Shown here: positions 1 to 10,452 of the stretch, piece after piece | Position numbering within the stretch: position 1 is the stretch's first letter | Layout of the letters: the number at the start of each line of letters is the position of its first letter | Assembly (NCBI GenBank): GCA_024663395.1 | Contig: JANFAH010000021.1 | Location: 806,001 to 870,000 of the forward strand | Direction: 5' to 3' | DNA: 64,000 nucleotides | Source of the DNA: Pisolithus tinctorius | Taxonomy: Eukaryota > Basidiomycota > Agaricomycetes > Boletales > Pisolithaceae | Position numbers and translations under genes: made by a program | Notes under the pieces: generated by a model | The model's database searches: none | Seen by the model: the letters and a program-made list of their open reading frames with translations, nothing else | What the model was told of the DNA's origin: nothing

Positions 1-3000
1 AAGGTAAGACTACGCACTGCCTGTGGATGGGAATTACCAGGGCAAGGGTCAGCAAACGGCCAGACAATCAAAGGGTAAGAACACCCACTTCCTTTGGGTG
101 GGGAATAACAAGAAAGGCTCAGCACATGCCCAGATGCTCAAATATTGACAACACGCACTTCCTGTGGATGGGGAATAGCAGGGGAAGGTTCAACAAATAG
201 CCTGAAGCTCGGGAAGTGAGGACACGCACTTCCTGTGGATGAGAAAGGTCAGCAAGGGCCAGATGCTTTGAAGGAGAGAACGCGCACCTCCTTTGGATGG
301 GGAATAGCAGGTCAAAAATCAGCAATTGGCCCGATGCTCGAAAGGGGAGAACACACACTTCCTGTGGATGGGAAATAGTAGGCAAAGTTCAGCAAACAGC
401 CAGATGCCCGAAAGGCGAGAAAACAAACCTTCTGTGGATGGGGAATAAGAGCCAAGGTTCAGTGAACGGATGGACGCTCCAAACATAAAAACACGCACTG
501 TCTGCAGATGGGGGATAGCAGCCACGGGTCAGTAAATGCCCAGATGCTCGAAAGGTGAGAACACGCACAAACTGTGGATGGGAATAGCAGTCATGGGTCA
601 GCAAATGCCCAGATGCTCGAAAGGTGAGAACACGCACTCCCTGCAGATGGGGAATGGCAGCCATGGGTCAGCAAATGCCCAGACGCTCGAAAGGCGAGAA
701 CACGCACTGGCTGTGGATGGGGGATAGCAGCCACAGGTCAGTAAATGCCCAGACGCTCGAAAGGTGAGAACACGCACTGGCTGTTGATGGGGAACGGCAG
801 CTATGGGTCAGCAAACACCCAAATGCTCGAAAGGTGAGAACACGCACTCGCTGCAGATAGGGGCCAGCAGCCATGGGTCAGCAAACACCCAAATACTCAA
901 AAGGTGAGAACACACACTTCCTGTGGATGGGAGATAGCAGCCACAGGTCAGGAAATGCCAAGACGATTGAAAGGTGAGAACACGCACTGGCTGTTGATGG
1001 GGAATGGCAGCCATGGGCCAGCAAATGGGGGATAGCAGTCACAGGTCAGCAAATGCCCAGGCGCTCGAAAGGTGAAAACACGCACGTCCTGTGGATCGGG
1101 AATAGCAGTCAAGGGTCAGCAAAGTCACAGACACTCAAAAGGTGAGAAGACACACAGTCTGTGGATGGGGAACAGCAGCCAGAGGTCAGCAAATGCCCAG
1201 ACATTTGGAAGGTGACACAGGTCAGTAAATGCCAAGACGATCGAATGGTGAGAACGCGCACTGGCTGTTAACGAGGAATGGCAACCATGGGTCAGCAAAT
1301 GTGGGATAGAAGCCATGGGTCAGCAAATGCCCAGGTGCTTGAAAGGTGAGAACACACACGTTCTGTGGATCGGGAATAGTAGTCAAGGGTCAGCAAAGTC
1401 ACAGACGCTCAAAAGGTGAGAAGACGCACGGTCTGTGGATGGGGAACAGCAGCCAAAGGTCAGTAAATGCCCAGACATTTGTAAGGTGAGAACGCGCACT
1501 TCCTGTGGATGGGGGATAGCAGTCAAGGGTCAGCAAACTCACAGGCACTTGAAAGTGAGAAGACACACTGCCTGTGGATGCAGGATAGCAGCCGAGGGTC
1601 AGTAAATGCCAAGACTCTCGAAAGATGCGAATACGCACTTCCTGTGGATGGGGAACAGCAGCCAAAGGTCAGTAAATGCCCAGACATTTGTAAGGTGAGA
1701 ACGCGCACTTCCTGTGGATGGGGGATAGCAGTCAAGGGTCAGCAAACTCACAGGCACTCGAAAGTGAGAAGACGCACTTCCTGTGGATGCAGGATAGCAG
1801 CCACAAGTCAGCAAATGCCCAGACGCTCGAAAGGTGAGAACACGCACCATCTGTGGACGAGGAATAGCAGTCAAGGGTAAGCAAACTCACAGACGCTCGA
1901 AAGGTGAGAACACGCACCATCTGTGAACGAGGAATAGCAGTCAAGGGTAAGCAAACTCACAGACGCTCGAAAGGTGAGAAGACGCACGGCCTGTGGATCG
2001 GGAATAGCAGCCAAGGGTCAGCAAATGTCCAGACGCTCGAAAGGTGAGAACACGCACTTCCTGTGGATGGGGGATAGCAGTCAAGGGTCAGCAAACTCAC
2101 AGGCACTCGAAAGTGAGAGGACGCACTGCCTGTGGATGCAGGATAGCAGCCAAGGGTTAGTAAATGCCAAGACTCTCGAAAGATGAGAATACGCACTACC
2201 TATGGATGGGGAATAGGAGCCAAAGGTCAGCAAATGTCCAGACGCTCGAAAGGTGAGAACACGCACAATCTGTGGACGGGGAATAGCAGTCAAGGGTAAG
2301 CAAACCAACAGACACTTGAAAGGTGAGAGGACACACATTCTGTGAATCAGGAATAGCAGCCAAGGGTCAGCAAATGTCCAGACGCTCGAAAGGTGAGAGA
2401 GAACACGTACTTCCTGTGGATGGGGGATAGCAGCCAAGGGTCAGTGAACGCCCAGATGCTCGAAAGGTGAGAACACGCACCCACTATGGATCAGGAATAG
2501 CAGTCAAGGGTAAGCAAACTCACAGGTGCTCGAAAGGTGAGAACACGCACTCCCTGCAGATGGGGAATGGCAGCCCATGGGTCAGCAAATGCCCAGACGC
2601 TCCAGAGTCGAGAACACACACCATCTTTGGAAAGCGCACAGCAAGCAAGGGTCAGCGAATGCCCAGACACTCGAAAGGAGAGATCGCGCACAATCTGTGG
2701 ATCAGGAATAGCAGCCGAGGGTCAGCAAATGCCCAAACAGTCCAGAGATGAGAACACGCACTCGCTGTGGATGGGAAATAGCAGCTAAGGGTCAAAACAC
2801 GCACAGACGCTCGCAAGGTGAGAACACGCACTCGCTGTGGATGGGGAACAGCAGCCACCTGTCAGCAAATGCCCAGATGCTCGAAAGGTGGGAACACGCA
2901 CTGCCTGTCGATTGGAACTAGCAGCCACAGGTCAGCAAACGGCTAGATGGTCGAAAGGCGAGAAAACTGACTTCCTATGGATGGGGGATAGTAGCCAAGG

Positions 3001-3010
3001 TTCAGGTGAG
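1..3010. repeat. 70-bp tandem minisatellite array
   Basis: About 43 head-to-tail units of roughly 70 bp fill this stretch. Each unit contains a GAAAGGTGAGAACACGCAC block, a CTGTGGATGGG block and a GGTCAGCAAATGCCCAGA block. Much of the unit-to-unit variation falls at CpG positions (for example AACACGCAC versus AACACACAC, and GACGCTCG versus GATGCTCG), which suggests methylation-linked decay. Every unit carries a strong 5' splice-site look-alike, AAGGTGAGA. Open frames of 60-120 codons occur on both strands but rotate frame because 70 is not a multiple of 3, so I do not call genes. The left edge lies outside the window. The array ends next to a recombinase fragment. Confidence 0.93.
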
Positions 3011-3093
3011 AAAGCGCACTTGATACTCCCACTTATATAATCTCCGCAGCCCACCCCTGGTTCCTTAATCATTAATGTAACCAGATTTGGGTC

Positions 3094-3290
3094 TTGGCAG
3101 TCTTCCCAGATATGCCTGGGCATGCCTTTCGCATCAGAGGGGCTACAGAGCTTTTACTTCAGGGGGTTCCACCTGACGTCATCACTACTCAAGGCAGATG
3201 GGAGTCCCAAGCATTTTTTATTATTGGTGTCAAATCAGTAGCATTCTCCCTCTGTTCATCTCTTCTTCTGCTGATTCCACCCATCTCCTT
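3094..3290 (+). pseudogene. tyrosine recombinase C-terminal fragment
   Basis: The translation contains GHAFRIRGATELLLQG, then VPPDV and GRWESQAFF. This matches the HxxR box and the downstream GRW motif of eukaryotic tyrosine recombinases of DIRS or Crypton type. A T-run near 3,215-3,220 shifts the frame; past it the expected YW and ILPLFIS-like tail resumes in the next frame, with Cys where family members usually have Arg. Only the C-terminal part is present and no reverse transcriptase is visible upstream, because the minisatellite begins there. It is a dead fragment. I cannot tell DIRS from Crypton. Confidence 0.6.
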
Positions 3291-4329
3291 TCCCTTGATA
3301 CAGTGATGGACAATTTCGCTCGTCGTACTAATTTGCGCACAGTCGCTTCTCGCTCTTAAATTCGTCATACCTACGATGCGCATGTACAGTATTTTCGACT
3401 GGTCGGGATGTTATTGTTGTGGTTCTGATCTCAGCTCCGGTGTGTGGGGTGGCTCGAGGCCACTTTAGTTGTGAGCTTAGCTCTGTCTTGGTCGGTCTTG
3501 TGGCCTCTTCTCGTCTCCTTCCACTCGTCCGCTCTTACACGCTCAGAAAGCCGCACCGCATCTTTCCGCGCACTCATTTTATCGATTCCTTTCTTCATCT
3601 GATCACGTGACCCCCTTTCCCTCATCTCAACCGCTTCTTGGTCACGTGATCTACTTTCAGTGCGCTCGCCGTCTCGGCATCTTGGCAGGATCGCTCGAGT
3701 CGGCCTGGTGTCACGCGGCTTAGCCCCCACACACTAGATCGCACTCGCCTTGTGATCTACGAAGTACATTCTCTTCTACGTCTTTCTCTAGACTCTACCT
3801 CAGCTCCTACATCTCGTATCACTTCTCTATCCCTGTCACTTTCGGTTCACCTAGCTACGCAGGTGGACAAGTTCGTAGAAAGGATTACATCATCATGTTA
3901 TCCACGACGCAACTCGTGCAATTGCAAACTTCTCGCTAAACGAATGACCTAGCAATCGGTATCTACTATGCGGACATGGCCTGCACGGAATATGTACCAA
4001 AAATTGGGAAGACGGTGGGCAGAACCACGATAACACCAACGATGCGCCGCGCAATGGCTAAAAATGTTGAACCAATGAGATGAGTTCAGGTTACATACTG
4101 TCGCACTTTTTTCGACAGCCGCACCTTTTCGGCACACGCTCTGATTGAACGTTCACACTCCAACATCACATCAAACCCCTCTTGCCTGATTAGCGGGTGA
4201 GTCAGTGTTGGCTGTTGGGGATTTACGCTAAGACCATAAATGAGGTGCCTGCTGTCTGTAACGGCCTTATTTTTCTGACGCACCCCTACCTGTCGAAACT
4301 GCAACCTAAAAGGTTTAGTGCGCACTCAC
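3291..4329. other. intergenic stretch, no gene recognised
   Basis: Only short open frames of 60-100 codons occur here, with no domain I recognise. The stretch is CpG-rich, unlike the transposon block further right. A pair of CACGTG sites (listed separately) is the clearest internal structure. A short imperfect direct repeat containing CGAAACTGC and TAAAAGGTT occurs at about 4,275-4,345. Confidence 0.4.
3601..3651. promoter_or_regulatory. inverted pair of CACGTG (E-box/G-box) sites
   Basis: GATCACGTGACC at 3,601-3,612 and its exact reverse complement GGTCACGTGATC at 3,640-3,651 are separated by 27 bp. CACGTG is the classic site of bHLH-type regulators. Function here is inferred only from the motif, and no clear target gene lies within 1 kb. 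The same core, mostly decayed to CACATG, is clustered in the palindrome arms near 41 kb. Confidence 0.35.
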
Positions 4330-4339
4330 ATAACGAAAC

Positions 4340-4515
4340 TGCGGCTTAAAAGGTTCAGGTATGTACATCCCTTTGTCGCCATCATCGGAGGAGACGATCC
4401 TCCGTGTCCGCGTCCCCAGTCCTGTAATGGTACTCACACGTTTGAGGTGAACTTCGTCATCTTCATCATCACTATCAAGCAGACAGTTCTTCCCAGACAA
4501 AAGCTTCTCCCACAC
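4340..4515 (-). pseudogene. vestigial duplicate of the DUF4048-like gene's 3' end
   Basis: The minus-strand translation contains NCLLDSDDEDDEVHLKRV. It lines up with NSLLDDDDDNDTVRIGRV near the C-terminus of the gene at 7,382-9,546. A matching piece of flanking DNA, GTACATCCCTTTGTCGCC versus GTACATTCCTTTGTCACC just beyond that gene's stop, supports duplication at the DNA level. No other part of the gene is recognisable here, and the C-terminal NWNW is absent. The P450 gene now sits between the two copies. Confidence 0.45.
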
Positions 4516-4900
4516 TGGTCAACGAGCGTCTAGGAGTAGTGCGTGTAGGGTGAAATCTTATTTAAATAACAGGAAAGAAGAATTGACGGTCCCCCAGCTC
4601 AACCATTCGCGTGTGTAGCGCCATAGTCGAGAGGGAACGATTGTTTCCCATGAAGTTTTTGGTCCGTCTACGAGAGACTATTGAGCACCTAAATCAACCT
4701 ATGATATCTGCGAACCCCCGGGGCTCACTCAACATACGTGTTTGACTCAGACAAATTTTCGGTTCAGAGACATGTCAGTGCTATTTTGTTAGTAAGTATG
4801 ACCTATGACTCTCGGAGCCTGACGTCCTCCGAGATCAGTGGGACTAGTACTAAAGAGAAGGAGGTAAGGGAAAAACGAAAATCTCGGTCCTCCACGGAGG

Positions 4901-4910
4901 ACATATAACA
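4901..4910 (+). promoter_or_regulatory. TATA-like element upstream of the P450 gene
   Basis: ACATATAACA lies about 105 bp upstream of the chosen P450 ATG, followed by a pyrimidine-rich leader. The position fits a fungal core promoter. The evidence is motif and spacing only. Confidence 0.3.
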
Positions 4911-5013
4911 GCTATGTACACTTTCCCGCCCTTCTTTCTTCTCATTCATCAGCTCTTGAATCGCTCCTCTCCCCCATTGACCTCAAAGTTTGTGCAACTC
5001 GTCTCCTCCAAAT

Positions 5014-7138
5014 ATGACCACTTCCATGTCATGGCTAGATCTCTGGCTGGCTGGTGCTGCCATTTATCTCATCAAATGCATCGTATCAAAGAAGAACACA
5101 CCTCCCTTCCCCCCAGGCCCAAAACCCCTTCCCCTCCTCGGTAACCTTCTGGACATGCCTTTCGAAAAACAGTGGCTTGCGTTCTCTGATTGGGCTGAGA
5201 AGTTCGGTGAGTATATCCTTCACACCTTTGGCCCTCGAAATCTCATCATTACCTTTACAGGTAACATGATATACTTGAAGATATTCGGCCAACATATCAT
5301 TGTCCTCGACTCTGCAAATGCTGCCGTCGAAATGCTTGAAAAGAAAAGCTCAATCTATTCTGACCGTCCCGTCTTTCCCATGGGTGGCGAGCTGGTTGGA
5401 TGGAAGGAAGGCCTTGTCCTCATGCCCTATGGAGACAAGTTCCGCGAACACCGCCGGAACTTCCACCGTGTCCTTGGCAACCGCGCTGCTGTTTCTGTAT
5501 ACCATCCTATCGAGGAGGCGGAGACCCATAAGTTTTTGCAACGCGTCCTGGCCAAGCCTGCTGACTTGAATGCCTACCTGCGCATGTACGTTAAATGTGA
5601 TACGCCTTGCTTTTGTTCTGTCTTAACTTTCGCTTCAGGACTGCGGGGGCTATTATTTTGCGTATTTCACATGGGTATTGTATCCAGGAAGGTGGTGATC
5701 CTCTCGTGGACCTTGCTGGGAAGGTCTTAGATGACTTCGCCCAATACACTGCTGTAGGTACCTTCATGGTCGATAGGATCCCTGCTCGTGAGTCATCATC
5801 CAAGTATGCAGTATGGTCAATTGACTTGTTTTTCCAGTGGCGTATCTTCCAGAGTGGTTCCCTGGCGCTGGCTTCAAACGCAAAGCAAGGGAATCGCGTG
5901 CAGAGCTCCACGATATGTTTAACCAATCATTCGAGTTTGTCAAGGAGCAGATGGTAAATCAACCGATAGAGAGATGCCATGAGCTCACTTACTATGCCAA
6001 CCAGGCTGCTGGAGTTGCTCGTAAATCAGTCGCCTCAGACCTGTTGGAACGCAAAACATCGACTGAAGAAGAGCACGGTATCATGTGGTCAGCTGGGGTG
6101 ATGTTTGCCGGTACATTATCATTGGCTTCTGCATTGTTATAGTGCTTACACCCTGATGTTACAGGTGGTACAGATACAGTAAGTCACATATTTCATGCGT
6201 AGGGCAAATGGACAGACATTCCGCAGACTGTTGCTGCGAACCTCGCATTCTTCTTGGCCATGACGCTCTACCCGGAAGCTCAAAAGAAAGCTCAGGCAGA
6301 GATAGATGCCGTTATTGGTTCTGACCGTCTCCCCACTCTTGCAGATCGTGAATCTCTGCCTTATGTTAATGCTCTTGCCAAAGAAGTCCTCCGTTGGCAT
6401 GTTGTCGTTCCCGTCGGTAGGTCTCACTAATGACCTCGCTGCCAGTACCATTAATTTTGTTTAGTATTACGCTGCTCGACTGTTGACGACATTCATAACG
6501 GCTACTATATTCCCAAAGGAACTCTGGTGGCAAGCAATGTCCAGTACGTCTTCCATCGCAGGCGGCCATCGCCCACAATAATGAAACATGGCCTTCTCTA
6601 TAGTCGCATGCTACATGATCCCTTGACCTACCCCGATCCCACGAAATTTAATCCCGATCGCTTCCTTCCCGGTGAAGGTAAATCATTGCAAACTGATCCG
6701 CGCAACATGTGCTTCGGATTTGGGCGACGGTGAAATCGGTCAGATAACTCGGTTTTCATTCGCTTGCTTACGTCGTCTCTTCTAGCATCTGTCCTGGTCG
6801 GTGTTGTCTCTGCGCAGCTTTCTGTGCTTAAATGAAGGCTAATGAGCGAATTCGATATACCTACAGGCATGCACCTCGCCGACACTTCGGTGTGGATCAT
6901 GGTAGCCATGTCACTTGCTATCTTCGATATCTCGAAGGTGGTTGAGAACGGAGTTGAGATCATTCCGGAAATCGATCCCATGAGTGGTGCTATCAGGTTA
7001 GTATGCGTCTTTTTTTCCCACAAGTTTCTGCATCTGATAATCCCTTTCTTCCGTAGTCACCCTAAGCCATTTAAGTGTTCAATCAGAGCCCGATCTGCGA
7101 AGGCTACTGAACTCATCCAACAAGATCCTCACTATTGA
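5014..7138 (+). CDS. cytochrome P450 monooxygenase
   Basis: Heme-thiolate monooxygenase, expected at the endoplasmic reticulum with a P450 reductase partner. My exon model is 5014-5206, 5261-5585, 5639-5787, 5838-6110, 6165-6178, 6227-6416, 6465-6543, 6604-6729, 6786-6796, 6867-6996 and 7057-7138. All introns are GT-AG and 48-70 nt, and the total of 1,572 nt gives 523 aa, normal for the family. An N-terminal hydrophobic anchor ([13 protein letters not shown]) is followed by the proline-rich [12 protein letters not shown] hinge. The I-helix AGGTDTT spans a 14-nt microexon. EVLR supplies ExxR and FNPDRF is the PERF-like box. The heme loop FGFGRRICPG is assembled across two introns and an 11-nt microexon. 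It resembles basidiomycete P450s annotated as O-methylsterigmatocystin-oxidoreductase-like; the substrate cannot be inferred. The start was chosen at the methionine just before the anchor; an upstream in-frame extension begins with a non-ATG codon. Confidence 0.93.
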
Positions 7139-7381
7139 TGTTCAGGGCGGCGTGTCTGAGAGGCAATCGTACTGTCCATTGTGGGTGAAGCCCATCTATT
7201 CATTCATTCATGGATACGTCGGTTCGGTTCGCAGGTTGACTTGAGTGGCTAAGTAGCTGTAGAATATGCGGGTATTGATTAACGAATAATGAAACAAACA
7301 CGATAGGCACCAAAAAGTATCATTCTGTCGTCCACGGTATTTGCTGTAGTTGTACATTCCTTTGTCACCTTCGAACTTGGA

Positions 7382-9546
7382 CTACCAGTTCCAATTCCAA
7401 TTGTCATCATCATCGTCAAAGGAGGGGATGGCCCTCTGCGTTTGGCTCCCTGACCCCGCTACGACGCCGGTCTTGTCCTTGACAGAGTCAGGTACCATCA
7501 CGCGTCCAATGCGAACTGTGTCATTATCGTCATCATCGTCAAGGAGACTGTTCGTCCTTGGAGCCCCCGTGTCCCTATTTGCACTCACGTTAGAGTAGGG
7601 AGTGCGAGGGGACGATATTGGATTTGAAGTGGGCGAGAGAGCGGACACTGTAGATGGGGATGGAGAGAGCGCAGATATAATGGAGTGTGAAACATCTGCA
7701 AGTAAGACAGATGCGCGTTTCTGACCCTTGGTAAGCCTGTTTTTCGACAGGGGAAACAGTCGAGTCAGTCTACATTGCTGGGAGAGCAGACACAAGAGTA
7801 GAGCCCCAAAGAAGAAAACGAAGAAACAGAACTGCGCAGATGATTAAGCATCAAAAACGAGAAAACTTACGTATCAGCACCTTGGATTTCTCCCAGTTTC
7901 TTCCCCACGCTTCCCATCCATGATGAGACTGGATTGCCAACGCTTGCGCCCATCGTGAGCGAGCCCAGCCCAGGAACTGATGACGGTGGCGGAAGCGCAG
8001 GTGCCAGCGTAGTGCGTCGTGACTGTTTATCTGCCGCGGTATTCGTAGGGATTGAAGGTGACGTGGCGGTCTGCCTCAGTACGGGGGCTGCAGAACTCAA
8101 ATATTGCACCTGGGAAGGTGCAGTCTGCGATATGGTTGTGCTTAGGAATTCGTGCCCCAAGTCGATACCTGTCGCTAGATTAACAGGTGTCGGAGGGTCC
8201 TTCGAAAGCGATCGGGCAGGTCGTCTATGCAGGCTGCCACTTCTTCGGATTGAAGAGATTGCGTCGGTGCTGCTCGACCGTACGGCGTCGACGGAACCAT
8301 CGACGTGGGCTCTCCCATTTGCAACTTCAGCCTCGCAAACTGAGGACATCGAGCTCATTGAGAAACGGCCACTGCTGAATCCGGACAAAGCACCCGCCGA
8401 AGAGGAACCGCTTCCGTCCTGAGAATGTGTGGCAATATGTTGTGATGATTCCGTGTTGGTACCTCCTCCCAGGTCACTAAGTCCAAGAGTGATCCTGCGA
8501 ACGCCTTCCTTGATTCCATCCAGGGCCGTGCTTCCAAGAACAGCGTTCGTACTAGACGTAGAGACCAGATTCTCGTATCCACCACCTGCCATTGGGAGAG
8601 TGCGATTGATGATTCGTTCCCACTTGCGCTTCACTGGAAGGAGACGGTGTCAGCATACCGTTTACACATGCAAGTTGTGGCAGTCAAGGGACGATGACGA
8701 TGAAGGAGTCGCCTACACTACAATGCAACACTAGAGCACTCACGTTCTGCAAGTTCATTCTCGTGAACAGCCAGTTGCTCACGTAGTTCGAGACATTTTC
8801 GTTCTTTTTGCGCGATGAAGTGCAACAGATCAGCGTGCCTGGTTTCAATGAAGGTGTGAGTTATAGGACCACAGGAACGCGAGCATTAAATCGCGACCAG
8901 AGTTAATGATACAACGAGAGCAAAGGCTGCCAGCATCCTTTGTCGGCTCTCGGATAGAAGCGAACAGGTAGGCAATATTAAACTTTTAAAAGACTTACTT
9001 CTCGATGAGCGTCAGTGGCTCTCTCTCCTTGACATCAACCCCGCCCGGCGAGCTTACACTCACCCCGCAGAGGCGCGAGCAAGGGCTCATTGCGAGGCTC
9101 ACCCTCTCCCCACCTCCACTTTCATCTTCAAGTAATTCACTGCGAGTGGATGGACTAGGCGTCGAGTTCAGCCCAGCTCGGCTAGAACTTGGTCGATGTC
9201 TTTGCCCACCCCTTTCCCAAGGTGAGGGTGAAGAGGGTGTAAAGTACGCTATAGAAGATTGTCTCCTCTTAGCTTTTATACTAGCGGGGGTGATAGTTCC
9301 ACGGCCGCTCTCTTTCGCCGGTGGGGCGGGAGATGTAGTATACCACGAGTCGTCCCGGCACTCGCTCTGCACAGAGACAGATTCAATCGAAGAGTTCCTC
9401 GCAGCTCTTGGTGCTCTGATTGCCTTTAGTCGTATGCGCGTCGTCGTGATGTTTCCAGCAGTAGAGACCGGCGAGGTTGGCGGAGACGGAAGGGCAGTGC
9501 ACGCATTAGATGTCTCCGTAGATGAATGAGTACCAGGTGCAGTCAT
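7382..9546 (-). CDS. DUF4048-like low-complexity fungal protein
   Basis: Four exons on the minus strand (9546-8999, 8838-8744, 8633-7871, 7736-7382) join to 1,761 nt, or 586 aa. The 5' half is rich in Ser and Pro. The short second exon encodes a helical, coiled-coil-like segment (HADLLHFIAQKERKCLEL) that runs through the splice into KRKWERI. This segment, the GKK...EIQG linker and the acidic DDDDDNWNWNW C-terminus recall the fungal DUF4048 family as I remember it. No enzymatic motif is visible and I assign no function. A 134-nt last intron was chosen because a closer acceptor leads to a stop. The gene converges on the P450, and a fragment of a second copy lies beyond that gene. Confidence 0.72.
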
Positions 9547-10452
9547 GGACGCCGTTGAGCTGGCAGTTTTGCAGTGGTAGACAGACGATGACGGCAGGAC
9601 TCCGCGACTATTACTCTAACGATTCCGTCAGCAAAAAGACTTCGCTTGTCGCAGCCTCGTGTTCGACGCTGAAGTGAACAGCTGACAACGGTGGACTTGA
9701 ACCAGGTTGGTAGTGTTACCAGTGGTAATCGACCGGCCTGCAGTCGTTGGCAACTTTCCAAATTCCGGGTAGCAACGGAACTCCAACATGAGTGTTCAAC
9801 CGGAACCTTTCTCAGCTGCGTCTCCCTCAGTAGGCCGCAGCATCGCCCCACCGGACGGGCAGAAATTTTAATGGACAGATCCTGCTTGTCGTCAGCCCCT
9901 CGCGAACCAGTGTGCGGTCGCGTAGCATTGGTACACAGCGTTCATCAAGGGCCCATCTTCGTGAGTGTTCAGTGGGCGTTTAATTGTTCCCATGTCAGTT
10001 CCTAATACATCGATGTACCTTACGGAGGCCACATAGCCCCCGCATCTCACTTTGCGAGCCTTCAAACTTGCATCACATAGTTATAAGGATGCGATAATCC
10101 TGTGATCGGATCGGAAGCGTGGCTGCGAATGAGAGTCTCATTGCGATCAAGGTTTCTTCTGTCCCAGAGCCAGCACTAGGCGGTGGTTGGTAAATGTTTC
10201 CTTTGCTTTGGACAAGAACAGCTGTCCATGTGATGAAACACCGCATAAACCAGCGATCAATCATCAGGTGCATCACTTTATCACATTGTGGCAGCGGTGC
10301 TGTGGTCTGCTCGATGGCTAAGTAGGTTCACTTTCCGGACATCAACGAACCTGTGCCTCTTTCGAAATGGATGATCTCTATAAATGCGGATGCCTCTACG
10401 TTGAACCGGATCCAACCACCCTTCCCTTCTCTTTCAAGCGTTGATCGCTATT
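9547..10452. other. divergent intergenic region between DUF4048-like and GH3 genes
   Basis: About 0.9 kb separates the two start codons and should hold both promoters. A TATA-like CTATAAATG at 10,378-10,386 precedes the GH3 ATG by about 70 bp, followed by a pyrimidine-rich tract. No conserved coding frame or RNA gene was recognised. Confidence 0.5.

Noticed and set aside
1..3010. Many open frames of 60-123 codons on both strands
   Set aside because: They are translations of the 70-bp repeat in rotating frames, with no domain and no conserved start.
3431..3730. 99-codon minus-strand frame
   Set aside because: Arg/Lys-rich low-complexity translation with no neighbouring gene signals.
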